Shown here in pieces: positions 7,613 through 16,384 of a stretch of DNA of 37,369 bases. The notes beneath the pieces are model-generated. The model saw only the letters and a program-made list of their open reading frames with translations, did not search any database and was not told the DNA's origin. Both the position numbers and the translations under genes were made by a program. This DNA is from Hyphomicrobiales bacterium (GTDB lineage Bacteria; Pseudomonadota; Alphaproteobacteria; Rhizobiales; Xanthobacteraceae). Within the stretch, counting starts at the first letter, position 1. Every line of letters starts with the position of its first letter. The stretch is from contig JAGXAC010000012.1 in assembly GCA_019075925.1 (NCBI GenBank), positions 1-37,369 of the forward strand, in the 5' to 3' direction.

Positions 7613-8647
7613 TCACTGCGTGTGTGCCGCGGCGGCGGAAGGTGGATTGAGCTGCATCGGCCCGGCGTTCGCCGAGGCGGCGGCCGGCCGCGCGCTAGGC
7701 GCGGGTGGCACAGGCTCGGGCCATATTGGCTCAGTTGTTGAACTGGCTGGGGCCGCGCCACTGGATTGTTTACGCGAATGATGCGCGACAGCCGATTGCG
7801 GATTGGCGTTTGCGGCTGCCGCAACGCCGGGAGAAGCCGGCTTTGTCGGCTCTGGATTCATGATGCTCACCGCCGGTATCGACGCCGCGCTGGGGAAATC
7901 GGCATTGACCAGCTTGTGTGCGCTCGCGGCACTCGATTGAGCTCGCGGATAGGACGATTGGACGCCTTCGGCGGCACCATCCGACGTTGCCGCCCAAACC
8001 GGGAGGTAATGCTCGAGATAGCGGTCAAGCGTGCTTGCGCTCAGGTTGTTGCGCACGCGGCTGGTATCGCGAAGAACGCCCAGCGGTTTGCAGTTTTGGC
8101 TGGTACAGTCGTCGCGGACCGCAAGAACGTGAGCCAGAAAGCCGAAACGATCGGTTTCGAGCGAACGTCGCAGCGACGCAATGAGGTCGTCGATGTCGAC
8201 ACCACCGCGCTTTGCATAAGTTGTCATGCTTGATAGCAGACTAAGCCGCGCAGCGACATAGGAAGACGCCGACGCCACGCTGGCAGGGGTAGCGAACAGC
8301 GCCTTCTCGCACGCCATTTCCACCTTCTCGCCCGCCACCTCATCAAGGCAGGCGAGCGGAGACCCGGGCGCAAGTGCTTTGGCGCTGAGTTCCTCGACCC
8401 GCAACTCAAATGCGCGGCGTTCGGCACTGCGATTGCCCAAATCCGCCCGACCGAGAAATGCCCAAACTATGAGTGCGCCGAGAGCCGCCGGCGCGAGAAC
8501 GAGAAAAGCCTGCAAGCTTCGGCTCGCGGGAGCCGAGATCCGCCACAACAGCGAAAAGGCGAGGAATGTCATAAGCGCTGCAGCTGACCCGGCGGCCGTC
8601 CAAAGCCGCAGCGCAGAAGTTCCCAACTCGGAATCAAAACCGAGCAT
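7613..8647 (-). CDS. Uncharacterised membrane protein with Ala/Pro-rich tail
   Basis: I do not recognise a family. The 344-residue product has two likely membrane segments (about residues 15-37 and 43-67). A soluble central region follows (about 70-220) with four cysteines, near 97, 111, 179 and 184, the last pair within DDCTSQNCKPLG. The final 110 residues are low-complexity Ala, Pro and Ser. This would suit an inner-membrane protein whose main domain lies in the periplasm, where cysteines may pair. The ATG at 8647 was chosen; the preceding in-frame TTG at 8650 adds one residue. It ends 37 bases before the carboxylase alpha subunit and may be cotranscribed with it. High third-position GC supports a real gene. 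Confidence 0.7.
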   Translation of the reverse strand: MLGFDSELGTSALRLWTAAGSAAALMTFLAFSLLWRISAPASRSLQAFLVLAPAALGALIVWAFLGRADLGNRSAERRAFELRVEELSAKALAPGSPLACLDEVAGEKVEMACEKALFATPASVASASSYVAARLSLLSSMTTYAKRGGVDIDDLIASLRRSLETDRFGFLAHVLAVRDDCTSQNCKPLGVLRDTSRVRNNLSASTLDRYLEHYLPVWAATSDGAAEGVQSSYPRAQSSAASAHKLVNADFPSAASIPAVSIMNPEPTKPASPGVAAAANANPQSAVAHHSRKQSSGAAPASSTTEPIWPEPVPPAPSARPAAASANAGPMQLNPPSAAAAHTQ

Positions 8648-8651
8648 CAAA

Positions 8652-8666
8652 CCTAACCCTGTTAGG
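8652..8666 (-). promoter_or_regulatory. Small hairpin over the ribosome-binding site of the 344-residue membrane protein
   Basis: CCTAAC and GTTAGG form a perfect 6-base inverted repeat around a 3-base loop. In the minus-strand transcript the 3' arm (GTTAGG) lies 4 bases before the ATG at 8647 and holds the only Shine-Dalgarno-like bases there. The structure could limit translation. The repeat is seen; the role is inferred. Confidence 0.35.
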
Positions 8667-8759
8667 GACGTTAAATATTTCCCGCGAAAGTATGAACCAG
8701 AGGACGCGCCGATACCAGTCCGTGAAAACTTCCGGTCAACCGAGGGAAAAATTCAGCGG

Positions 8760-9113
8760 TCAATGCTCGACTTCGAGCTGGCTTTCTTTGGCAACCCGCT
8801 CAAAGGCCTCGCCGGGATTCTTGATCCGGTATTGATAGTCGTCGCCGTCCGACGGCAACAGTTTGACGACTTTGTAGTATCCGCTGGCGCCAGGCCGGCT
8901 GATCGGACTCGACGTATAAAGAACCGTCTGACCGACGCGATACTTATGCGCGTGCAGCATCGCATTGTGCAAAGTGACTTGCGCAACCGACACCGACGCA
9001 ATCACAGCGCGGCTCAGCTCCGGCTCGCTCGAAACTTGCCGCGACGCAGATTTCCGTACGCTTACATTGCGGCTCGCTTTTTCAGGCCGCTTTTTCACTG
9101 AACGCTTATTCAT
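8760..9113 (-). CDS. Small basic protein of unknown function
   Basis: A 117-residue product starting MNKRSVKKRPEKASRN. It has a strongly basic, probably disordered N terminus (about residues 1-40) and a compact C-terminal part (about 55-117). That part has strand-like segments (YRVGQTVLYTS, GYYKVVKLLPS, YQYRIKN) and ends in ERVAKESQLEVEH, which looks like a small beta-barrel (SH3-like) domain. I recall similar proteins in Bradyrhizobium-type genomes but know no function. The longer frame (to 9188) contains no better start. A nucleic-acid-binding role is possible from the charge, but that is speculation. An AT-rich region of about 160 bases upstream probably holds its promoter. Confidence 0.72.
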   Translation of the reverse strand: MNKRSVKKRPEKASRNVSVRKSASRQVSSEPELSRAVIASVSVAQVTLHNAMLHAHKYRVGQTVLYTSSPISRPGASGYYKVVKLLPSDGDDYQYRIKNPGEAFERVAKESQLEVEH

Positions 9114-9168
9114 GGAACTCACTATATAGGCTATCGGCTCTCTCAGGGGAGAAATATAGCGTTGCAGA

Positions 9169-9182
9169 ATCGCTTTTGCGAT
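9169..9182. repeat. Short inverted repeat in the gap between the small basic protein gene and holC
   Basis: ATCGC, TTTT, GCGAT: a perfect 5-base stem with a four-base loop, about 55 bases upstream of the small basic protein gene. The rest of the 159-base gap (9114-9272) is AT-rich, and I see no clear gene in it. The repeat could be an operator or part of a leader. The evidence is weak. Confidence 0.3.
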
Positions 9183-9272
9183 GCCCAATTTCGGTAGATG
9201 ATTAAGACGAAAAACAAATTATGTTCAGATACTTACTGGAAATTGTTTTAGCGGTATCGCATCGGCCGTTTT

Positions 9273-9725
9273 TCAGCTTTGGCGCCGCCAGCCGCCCTTC
9301 TCGTCGGCCTGCCAGTACGTCACCTCAAACCCCGCCGATTTGGCCTCACTCCATCGGGCGCGGGCAACCTCAACTGCATCGGGATCGTCACCGTTAAAAA
9401 GCACCACCACACGCTGGTAGGTGGCGACATTTTCCGGGATCGCCGCGCTTTCGACAAGAAAGCGGACCACCGCACCATTTGGGTTATCGTCGTTCGACGT
9501 GAGCACGATCGGCTGACGGGCGGCCTCAGCGTCGCGCAAGGTTCCGTGCGGCAGGAACGAATCATCGCGCCACGTCCACAAGTGGGCATCGATCGCTTCG
9601 ACGCGCTCGTCGGAGGACGCCTGCACCACCGCGCGCCACCCGCGCTCAAGCGATTTCTGCAATAGCGCCGGCAACACCTGCTCCGGCGTCTGACCCTTCA
9701 AATGATAGAATAGGACTTCGGTCAT
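9273..9725 (-). CDS. holC: DNA polymerase III chi subunit HolC
   Basis: The chi subunit of the replicative clamp-loader assembly, which links the holoenzyme to single-strand binding protein. The 150-residue protein begins MTEVLFYHL and shows the family pattern LPALLQKSLERGWRAVVQ (about residues 18-35), HLWTWRDDSFLPHG (about 48-61), PIVLTSNDDNPNGA and the C-terminal ARWSEAKSAGFEVTYWQADEKGGW. The ATG at 9725 places the N terminus on the conserved strand, and the upstream extension to 9767 is not family-like. It follows pepA by 68 bases, the common alphaproteobacterial pepA-holC pairing. Confidence 0.92.
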   Translation of the reverse strand: MTEVLFYHLKGQTPEQVLPALLQKSLERGWRAVVQASSDERVEAIDAHLWTWRDDSFLPHGTLRDAEAARQPIVLTSNDDNPNGAVVRFLVESAAIPENVATYQRVVVLFNGDDPDAVEVARARWSEAKSAGFEVTYWQADEKGGWRRQS

Positions 9726-9793
9726 GAACGGGCTTGGCTCAGGATGCGCAGGCGACGGCACACGCAATCGAAAATACTACGCAATAACGGCGG

Positions 9794-11287
9794 CTAACGC
9801 TCGTAATAATCCGCCACCAATTGATCAAGCAGCCGCACGCCCCAGCCGGAGCTCCAGCTCTTGTTGATGTCGGTTTGCGGCGAACCTAACGCGGTGCCCG
9901 CAATGTCGAGGTGCGCCCACGGGGTTTTGCCGACAAAGCGTTGCAGAAATTGCGCGGCAGTGATCGAGCCCGCCCAGCGCCCGGCGCTGTTCTTCATATC
10001 GGCGAATTTCGAGTCGATCATCTTGTCGTATTCCGGGCCGAGCGGCATCGGCCAGACTCGCTCCCTCGTTGCCTTTCCGGCTTTCTCCAATCGCTCGACC
10101 AGCTTGTCATCGTTGGAAAACAGGCCCGCATATTCCTGCCCGAGCGCAACCATGATGGCGCCGGTCAACGTCGCCAGATTGATCATGAATTTCGGTTTGA
10201 ACCGGTGGTTGACGTAGTGCAGAACATCGGCGAGCACGAGTCTGCCCTCGGCGTCGGTATTGATCACCTCGATCGTCTGCCCGGACATGCTGGTTACAAT
10301 ATCGCCCGGTCTTTGCGCCCGGCCGCCGGGCATATTTTCCACCAGCCCGATCGCGCCAACGGCGTTCACTCGCGCCTTGCGCGCGGCGAGCGTGTGCATA
10401 AGGCCAACAACGCAGGCGGCACCGGCCATGTCGCCTTTCATGTCCTCCATCCCAGCCGCCGGCTTGATCGAAATGCCGCCGGTGTCGAAACAGACGCCCT
10501 TGCCAACAAACGCAACAGGATTGGCGCCGCGTTTACCGCCGTTCCAGCGCATGATGACAAGCTTCGATTCATGCCCGGAACCCTGCCCCACGCCGAGCAG
10601 CGCCCCCATCCCGAGCTTGCGCATCGCGGTTATGTCGAGCACCTCCACCGCCACGCCTAGCTTTCGCAATCCCGAAGCGCGCCTGGCGAATTCGGCCGGA
10701 TAGAGCACGTTCGCCGGCTCGTTGACGAGATCGCGCGCCATCACGACGCCGTCAGCAATGCTTTCTACACGGCGCCATGCGCGTTCCGCCGCCGCTGGAT
10801 TGGGGCACGCGAAATTGAGTTCGACTTTTTCGGCTCGCTCGTCACCCTCTTTGCGCTTGGTCTTGTAGCGATCGAACCGGTAAGCGCGCAGGCGCGCGCC
10901 AAGCGCCATTTGGGCGATCTGCTCGGCCTTGAGCGAGCCACTGGCGAATTCTGCCAGTACGGTCACCTCACCCGCGGTTGCCGGTACGCCGCCCATAACG
11001 ACGCCACCAAGCCGCGCGAGGTCATGATCCCGCAGGTCACGTTCCTTTCCCGTGCCGATCACCACCAGCCTGGGCGTAGCGAGCGTCGGAGGAGCGATGA
11101 CGGTAAGGGCCGTGGCGATTTTTCCGGTAAAGCGGTCGGCGGCAGCAGCCCGGCGCGGCAGATCTCCAATCGGGGCCAGCGCCTTTTGCGTGGCCGGCCC
11201 GAATTTTAAGGCCTCATTACAGAACGTAACAAGAACTCCGCGGACACGATTGAGCGGGGTAAAGCCGATCTTGAGACGGTCGGTCAT
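9794..11287 (-). CDS. pepA: Leucyl aminopeptidase PepA (M17)
   Basis: A cytoplasmic two-metal aminopeptidase that releases N-terminal residues, leucine preferentially, from peptides. The 497-residue protein has a macro-like N-terminal domain (to about residue 160) and the M17 catalytic domain. Metal and catalytic residues are visible: K263 and D268 in [11 protein letters not shown]275, D286 in MKGDMAGA, and the signature NTDAEGRL at 343-350. Some PepA proteins also bind DNA as regulators; nothing here shows that. An AAGGA ribosome-binding site lies 8 bases before the ATG. holC follows in the same direction, and the lptF operon diverges upstream. Confidence 0.96.
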   Translation of the reverse strand: MTDRLKIGFTPLNRVRGVLVTFCNEALKFGPATQKALAPIGDLPRRAAAADRFTGKIATALTVIAPPTLATPRLVVIGTGKERDLRDHDLARLGGVVMGGVPATAGEVTVLAEFASGSLKAEQIAQMALGARLRAYRFDRYKTKRKEGDERAEKVELNFACPNPAAAERAWRRVESIADGVVMARDLVNEPANVLYPAEFARRASGLRKLGVAVEVLDITAMRKLGMGALLGVGQGSGHESKLVIMRWNGGKRGANPVAFVGKGVCFDTGGISIKPAAGMEDMKGDMAGAACVVGLMHTLAARKARVNAVGAIGLVENMPGGRAQRPGDIVTSMSGQTIEVINTDAEGRLVLADVLHYVNHRFKPKFMINLATLTGAIMVALGQEYAGLFSNDDKLVERLEKAGKATRERVWPMPLGPEYDKMIDSKFADMKNSAGRWAGSITAAQFLQRFVGKTPWAHLDIAGTALGSPQTDINKSWSSGWGVRLLDQLVADYYER

Positions 11288-11353
11288 GGTCCGGGTCCTT
11301 GCTGGGCTGGGCGGCGTTTTCGACCCGACTTATGGACCGGACTGGGCGAGCCT

Positions 11354-11436
11354 GCAAAGCGCCACAGGGCAAAATTGGCGGCTCGCGGACGGATGCAAAG
11401 CATTAACCCTTTGCTTTGCAAGTTCAAAGGCTTTGC
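11354..11436. promoter_or_regulatory. Four-copy GCAAAGC heptamer cluster between pepA and lptF
   Basis: GCAAAGC occurs at 11354-11360 and 11395-11401, and its complement GCTTTGC at 11413-11419 and 11430-11436. The middle two extend to a perfect 8-base inverted repeat (TGCAAAGC at 11394-11401, GCTTTGCA at 11413-11420) with an 11-base loop. It lies in the 274-base gap between two divergent operons, a natural place for an operator. Binding by a regulator is inferred. Confidence 0.4.
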
Positions 11437-11495
11437 CTTGGCGAGGCCATTTTGTGAACGCATGGAATTAATGATGTTTCGGGGGAGTCCGGCCG

Positions 11496-11514
11496 GGCGG
11501 CCAAACCGCCTTTT
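11496..11514 (+). terminator. Hairpin plus short T run in the lptF leader
   Basis: GGCGG (11496-11500), loop CCAAA, CCGCC (11506-11510), then TTTT. It resembles a weak intrinsic terminator or attenuator, 47 bases before the lptF start. A G-rich stretch with runs at 11515-11520, 11523-11526, 11534-11536 and 11546-11549 follows directly. Termination is not demonstrated. Confidence 0.3.
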
Positions 11515-11561
11515 GGGGGGCCGGGGCGGTCGTGGGCCCGCCAGTGGGGAAGTTCAGTCCG

Positions 11562-12719
11562 ATGGGGTCGATCGGCCGCTACATGTTTCGCACCACCATG
11601 GGTGCGTTCCTGATCATCTGCATCAGCCTGACCATCGTGATGTGGTTCACGCAGGCGATCCGCGAATTCGACCTGATCACCAGCCAGCGGCAAACTGTTT
11701 TCGTATTCATCGGCATCACCAGCCTGCTTATTCCGCTGCTGGTGATGATGATCGCGCCGATATCGCTGGTGCTCGCGATAGCGCACATCCTCAACAAACT
11801 GAGCGCGGATTCCGAAATTATCGTGATGAACGCCGCCGGAGTCTCGCCCTGGCGGCTCGCAAGCCCCTTCATCGCCAGCGCATTGGTCGTTTCGGCGCTG
11901 GTTGCCCTGATTGCGGCGTATCTTTCGCCGCTCAGCCTACGGGAGTTGCGCGACTGGGCCACCGAGGTTCGCGCCGACATTCTCACCAACATCGTTCAGC
12001 CGGGCCGCTTCGCCACGATCGGCGGCAATCTCACTTTCCACATCGCCGACCGGCGGCCTAACGGATTGCTGCTCGGCATTTTTCTTGATGATCGTCGCGA
12101 TCCGAAAGAACACGCCACTTATCTCGCCGAGCAAGGCGAGATCGTGAAGAACAATACCGGTTCTTTTCTGGTGCTGGAGAAGGGTAGCGTGCAACGCCTG
12201 GAGGCGGGCCAGCGCGATCCGCGGATTGTGACGTTCGACCGGTACGCCTTCGATCTCTCGAAATTTACCACCGGCCCACAAAGCGTCGTCTACAACGTGC
12301 GCGAAAAATATATCTGGGAGTTGATGTGGCCGCCGGCTAACGACGCAACCTACGCCGCGCAGGCGGGGGAATATCGCTCGGAATTGCACGATCGCTTTGC
12401 TACGCCGCTTTATCCCCTGGCGTTCGTCATCCTCGCATATGCCTTTCTCGGTCCACCACAAACCACGCGGCAAAGCCGGACGCTGGCGCTATTCGGCCTT
12501 GTCGGGGTGGTGTCGGTGCTGCGGTTGATCGGATTCCTTAGCGTCATCGTCGGCGTGCATTATCCACACGTCATCGCCGCACAATACGTCGCGCTCGTCG
12601 GATCGATAGCCGCCGGCAGTTGGCAGATCTCGCGCGGTCAGGCGATCGAACCGGCAGCAGCGCTATCGAAATTCGCCAGTGCAATCACCGAACGTCTTGC
12701 CAGAGCGACGGCGAGTTGA
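11562..12719 (+). CDS. lptF: LPS export permease LptF
   Basis: One of two related permeases of the LptB2FG transporter, which extracts lipopolysaccharide from the inner membrane and feeds it to the Lpt bridge. The 385-residue protein starts MGSIGRYMFRTTMGAF. It has three N-terminal membrane segments (within about residues 10-125), a periplasmic beta-jellyroll-like middle (about 130-270), and three C-terminal segments. An upstream in-frame GTG at 11532 gives ten extra residues, but the ATG at 11562 fits the family N terminus. lptG follows 11 bases after the stop. lptB, lptA and lptC are not in the window. Confidence 0.94.
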   Translation: MGSIGRYMFRTTMGAFLIICISLTIVMWFTQAIREFDLITSQRQTVFVFIGITSLLIPLLVMMIAPISLVLAIAHILNKLSADSEIIVMNAAGVSPWRLASPFIASALVVSALVALIAAYLSPLSLRELRDWATEVRADILTNIVQPGRFATIGGNLTFHIADRRPNGLLLGIFLDDRRDPKEHATYLAEQGEIVKNNTGSFLVLEKGSVQRLEAGQRDPRIVTFDRYAFDLSKFTTGPQSVVYNVREKYIWELMWPPANDATYAAQAGEYRSELHDRFATPLYPLAFVILAYAFLGPPQTTRQSRTLALFGLVGVVSVLRLIGFLSVIVGVHYPHVIAAQYVALVGSIAAGSWQISRGQAIEPAAALSKFASAITERLARATAS

Positions 12720-12730
12720 GGAGCGCGCCG

Positions 12731-13825
12731 ATGATCGCCGGTACACTGCCTCGCTACTTCGGATTTCGCTTTCTCAAATCCGTCGTTGGCACGTTTTTCG
12801 GCGTGGTCGCGCTCGCCGCGATGATCGATTACGTCGAGTTGCTGCGGCGCAGTTCCGATTGGCCGAACGCCACGGCGCTGGTTCTCGCCGAAATTTCGAT
12901 TTTTCGCGTTCCGCAGCTCTCCGAGCGCATCATGCCGTTTGCGGTTCTGGTTGGCGCCATGTCTTGTTATCTCACGTTATCGCGCCGGCTTGAGCTCGTG
13001 GTCGCACGGGCGGCCGGCGTCTCCGCATGGCAATTTGTGGCGCCTTCGATGGTCGGCGCCTTTCTTTTCGGCGTTGTGGCGACGACGCTCTACAATCCAG
13101 TCGCCGCGGTGTTGCACGAGCGTTCCAAGCGGCTCGAATCCGAAATGATGGGAGAGCTTCCTGCTTCGGCTTCCCAAGGAAGCGCGGGCGGCTTCTGGGT
13201 GCGTCAACGAAATACTGACGGTGCGGCGATCATCAATGCAAAATCCAGCCGCGAGCAGGGTTCACGCCTTGGCAACGTCAGCGTTTTCACGTTCGACAAC
13301 GCCGGTCGCTTCCTGGAACGCATCGAGGCCAAAAGCGCAACCCTCGACCATGGCTATTGGCGATTTGACGACGCGCGTGTTTATGCGACCGGCAATCCGC
13401 CGATCGCCCAGGACACCTACCGGCTCGCCACCAACCTGACGCTCGAGCAGGTCCGGGAAAGCTTTGCTACACCTGAAACGGTCCCATTCTGGCAGCTACC
13501 TTCATACATCGAGCTGGCTGACCGCGCCGGCTTGGTCGCCGCCGGGTACCGTCTGCAATACCAACAGTTGCTGGCACGGCCTTTTCTGCTCACCGCCATG
13601 GTTTTGCTGGCCGCTTCAGTCAGCTTGCGTTTCTTCCGCTTCGGCGGCGTTCAGAAAATGGTGCTGGGCGGCATCTCGGCCGGCTTCCTGCTGTTCATAC
13701 TTTCGAAATTCACCGAGGACATGAGCAAATCCGAACTCATGTCCCCGGTCATGGCGGCGTGGATTCCGGTAATGGTCGGCGGTCTCACCGGCTTCGTCGT
13801 GCTGTTGCACCAGGAGGACGGTTAG
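12731..13825 (+). CDS. lptG: LPS export permease LptG
   Basis: The partner of LptF in the inner-membrane LptB2FG transporter. The 364-residue protein has an N-terminal membrane domain (LPRYFGFRFLKSVVGTFFGVVALAAMIDY and two further segments), a periplasmic domain (about residues 125-265), and three C-terminal segments ending TGFVVLLHQEDG. A strong GAGGAG ribosome-binding site lies 5 bases before the ATG at 12731, so the longer frame back to 12620 inside lptF is rejected. Its last base is shared with the GTG start of lptD, which indicates translational coupling. Confidence 0.94.
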   Translation: MIAGTLPRYFGFRFLKSVVGTFFGVVALAAMIDYVELLRRSSDWPNATALVLAEISIFRVPQLSERIMPFAVLVGAMSCYLTLSRRLELVVARAAGVSAWQFVAPSMVGAFLFGVVATTLYNPVAAVLHERSKRLESEMMGELPASASQGSAGGFWVRQRNTDGAAIINAKSSREQGSRLGNVSVFTFDNAGRFLERIEAKSATLDHGYWRFDDARVYATGNPPIAQDTYRLATNLTLEQVRESFATPETVPFWQLPSYIELADRAGLVAAGYRLQYQQLLARPFLLTAMVLLAASVSLRFFRFGGVQKMVLGGISAGFLLFILSKFTEDMSKSELMSPVMAAWIPVMVGGLTGFVVLLHQEDG

Positions 13826-16299
13826 TGGCGCGCCCGTTCCGTCCTGCTGGTCCCAGCCGTCGTGGTCTTGTTCGAGTAAGCGTCGCGTTATTGGCGGCCC
13901 TGCTCGCTTTTGCCGCGCATTCGACTTTTTTTTCGGACCCGTCTGCGGCGCAGGCGGCGGGCAATCTATTGCACTTCCCCCCGCGTCCTCCGACACCGAG
14001 GCCGCCGGCGCCACCTCCATCTGATGCGCCGATGCTCCTGCAGGCCACCGAGATCAGATACGACTACACCAACAACACGGTCGCCGCCGTCGGCAACGTA
14101 CAAATCTATTTTCGCGGCTCGACCGTCGAGGCCGATGAAGTAGTTTACGATCAAAAAAACAAGCGGCTGCAAGCGCGCGGCAACGTCCGTTTGACCGAGC
14201 CGGACGGGAAGATCACCTACGGGCAACTCATCGATTTGACAGACGATTATCGCGACGGCTTCGTCGATTCACTCCGGCTGGAAACCGCCGACGACGCCCG
14301 CTTTGCCGCGACGCGCGCCGACCGCGTCAAGGGCACCTACACGGTCATGCAGAATGGCGTCTACACCGCTTGCGAGCCTTGCAGGGACGATCCAAAAAAG
14401 CCGCCGCTGTGGCAAATCGAGGCGGCTCGGATCATCCACGACAGCGGCGAAAAGATGATTTATTTCGAAGACGCGCGTGTCGAATTTTTCGGCTTGCCGA
14501 TGATGTATTTCCCGTTCATGTCGCAGCCCGATCCTTCGGTCACGCGCAAGAGCGGCTTTTTGTTTCCAAATATCGTGTTCAACACGCCCTATGGGGCTGG
14601 CATTCAAATTCCATATTTCTGGGCGCTGGCGCCGAATTACGATTTGACGACACAGTTGATGGCAACGACGAGGCAGGGCCCACTGCTGGACGGGAACTGG
14701 CGCCAACGCTTGGCGGACGGCTCGTTTTCGGTCAAAGCCGCCGGTATTTTTCAGCTAGACCCTGGTTACTTCGCCAGCCGCGACGGCCCCGGCAGTCCGA
14801 CCGCCAATGTGTTTCGCGGCGCGGTTCAAACCGCAGGCCAGTTCGCCATCACTGACAAGTGGGTGTGGGGATGGACCGGACTGCTGATGACCGACAATCA
14901 GTTCCTCTACGATTATCAGCTCGGAGATTTTTTAAGCTCGTTCGATCCTTTTCATACCGGCGTCGCTACGGAAGGCGTTTCGCAGCTTTACCTGACCGGC
15001 ACCGGGGATCGCAGTTATTTCGACATTCGGTCGATCTACTACTACGGCCTCTCCGGGCAAGATAAACAAAACGAGATTCCGATCATCCATCCGGTTCTCG
15101 ACTATTCAAACGTATTGCCGCAGTCGCTGATGGGCGGCGAGACGAGCTACAAATTCAACCTGACCAGCCTGACCAGGCAGCAGGCGGAGTTTGACGCCAT
15201 CAATAATAATGCTGCCGTCAACAATCTCTGCGCGTCGTCAAACCCCGCCGTGGTCAATGCCAACAATTGCCTGATGCGGGGTGTTCCGGGAACTTATACG
15301 CGCGCTTCCGGCGAGGTCGACTGGCGACGCACGTTCGTCACCGACACCGGACAAATGATTACGCCGTTCTTCGGCGTGCGCGGTGATGTTGCGCAGCTTG
15401 CGCTGATGAACGATCCAGGCGTCTCGAACTTCATCAATCCGGGCGACCAGGAAGTCGGCCGCGCCATGCCGGACGTCGGCGTCGAATACCACTACCCGTT
15501 CGTCGACGTGGAATCGTGGGGAACACAAACGATCGAACCGATCGCGCAACTGGTCCTGCGCCCGAACGAAACGCAGATCGGCAAATTTCCGAACGAAGAC
15601 GCACAAAGTGTCGTCTTCAGCGACAGCAACCTCTTCTCGATCGACAAGTTCTCCGGCTGGGACCGTGTCGAAGGCGGCGGCCGACTTAATGCCGGCGTGC
15701 AATACACGGCGCAAGTAAACCAGGCGGGATACTTCAATGCGTTATTCGGGCAGTCCTATCAGCTCTACGGCTTGAATTCCTACGCAGCCATCGATCCGAC
15801 GAATACCGGACTGCAAAGCGGCTTAGATAAGACCCTTTCGGATTACGTGGGCCGTATCATGTATCAGCCCAATCAGATTTTTTCATTCACCGCCCGCGGA
15901 CGATTCGACGAAGCGACGTTTACGCCGGAACGGCTTGAATTCGAAACGAGGGCGAATTTCGATCGCTGGACGTTGCAGCTCATGTACGGCGATTACGCCG
16001 ACCAGCCCGCCATCGGATTCCTTAACACGCGTTCGGAGATTCTTGCCGGCGCCTCGGTGAAAGTCACGCAAAACTGGGTTCTTCTCGGTTCGGCGCGCTA
16101 CGATCTCATTGGCCACGAATTTGACCAGACCCGCATCGGTGTCGGCTACACCGATGACTGCTTCCTGTTGGCCGTGAATTTCGTCACCTCCTACATCTAT
16201 ACCGGCACAAGCCCGACATTGAACGAGGGCGTTATGCTGCAGTTGAGCCTGCGCACCCTCGGACCCAATACGCTGGCTCCAATCTCGTCTGTGTTCTAA
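13825..16299 (+). CDS. lptD: LPS assembly outer-membrane protein LptD
   Basis: The outer-membrane beta-barrel that inserts LPS into the outer leaflet together with the lipoprotein LptE. The 824-residue protein starts at a GTG that overlaps the lptG stop by one base, behind an AGGAGG ribosome-binding site. It has a basic start and a hydrophobic signal segment (about residues 15-33), an alanine cleavage region near 41-45, a Pro-rich linker (about 52-68), an OstA/LptA-like jellyroll (about 70-180), and a long barrel. Cysteines include C183 and C186 in TACEPCRDDP and one near the C terminus (about 779), which could form the inter-domain disulphides needed for LptD maturation. The surA-like gene next door encodes a likely folding helper. 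Confidence 0.95.
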   Translation: MARPFRPAGPSRRGLVRVSVALLAALLAFAAHSTFFSDPSAAQAAGNLLHFPPRPPTPRPPAPPPSDAPMLLQATEIRYDYTNNTVAAVGNVQIYFRGSTVEADEVVYDQKNKRLQARGNVRLTEPDGKITYGQLIDLTDDYRDGFVDSLRLETADDARFAATRADRVKGTYTVMQNGVYTACEPCRDDPKKPPLWQIEAARIIHDSGEKMIYFEDARVEFFGLPMMYFPFMSQPDPSVTRKSGFLFPNIVFNTPYGAGIQIPYFWALAPNYDLTTQLMATTRQGPLLDGNWRQRLADGSFSVKAAGIFQLDPGYFASRDGPGSPTANVFRGAVQTAGQFAITDKWVWGWTGLLMTDNQFLYDYQLGDFLSSFDPFHTGVATEGVSQLYLTGTGDRSYFDIRSIYYYGLSGQDKQNEIPIIHPVLDYSNVLPQSLMGGETSYKFNLTSLTRQQAEFDAINNNAAVNNLCASSNPAVVNANNCLMRGVPGTYTRASGEVDWRRTFVTDTGQMITPFFGVRGDVAQLALMNDPGVSNFINPGDQEVGRAMPDVGVEYHYPFVDVESWGTQTIEPIAQLVLRPNETQIGKFPNEDAQSVVFSDSNLFSIDKFSGWDRVEGGGRLNAGVQYTAQVNQAGYFNALFGQSYQLYGLNSYAAIDPTNTGLQSGLDKTLSDYVGRIMYQPNQIFSFTARGRFDEATFTPERLEFETRANFDRWTLQLMYGDYADQPAIGFLNTRSEILAGASVKVTQNWVLLGSARYDLIGHEFDQTRIGVGYTDDCFLLAVNFVTSYIYTGTSPTLNEGVMLQLSLRTLGPNTLAPISSVF

Positions 16300-16384
16300 A
16301 TTTAGCCATGGCGATATTGTCCAACGTCATGATGAACCGGGGAGTTCGCAGGGCTGGACGGCTGTGACGAAGAAGGAGCAAGGA

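Noticed and set aside
12620-12730. Upstream extension of lptG inside lptF
   Set aside because: The GAGGAG site and the family N terminus both support the ATG at 12731.
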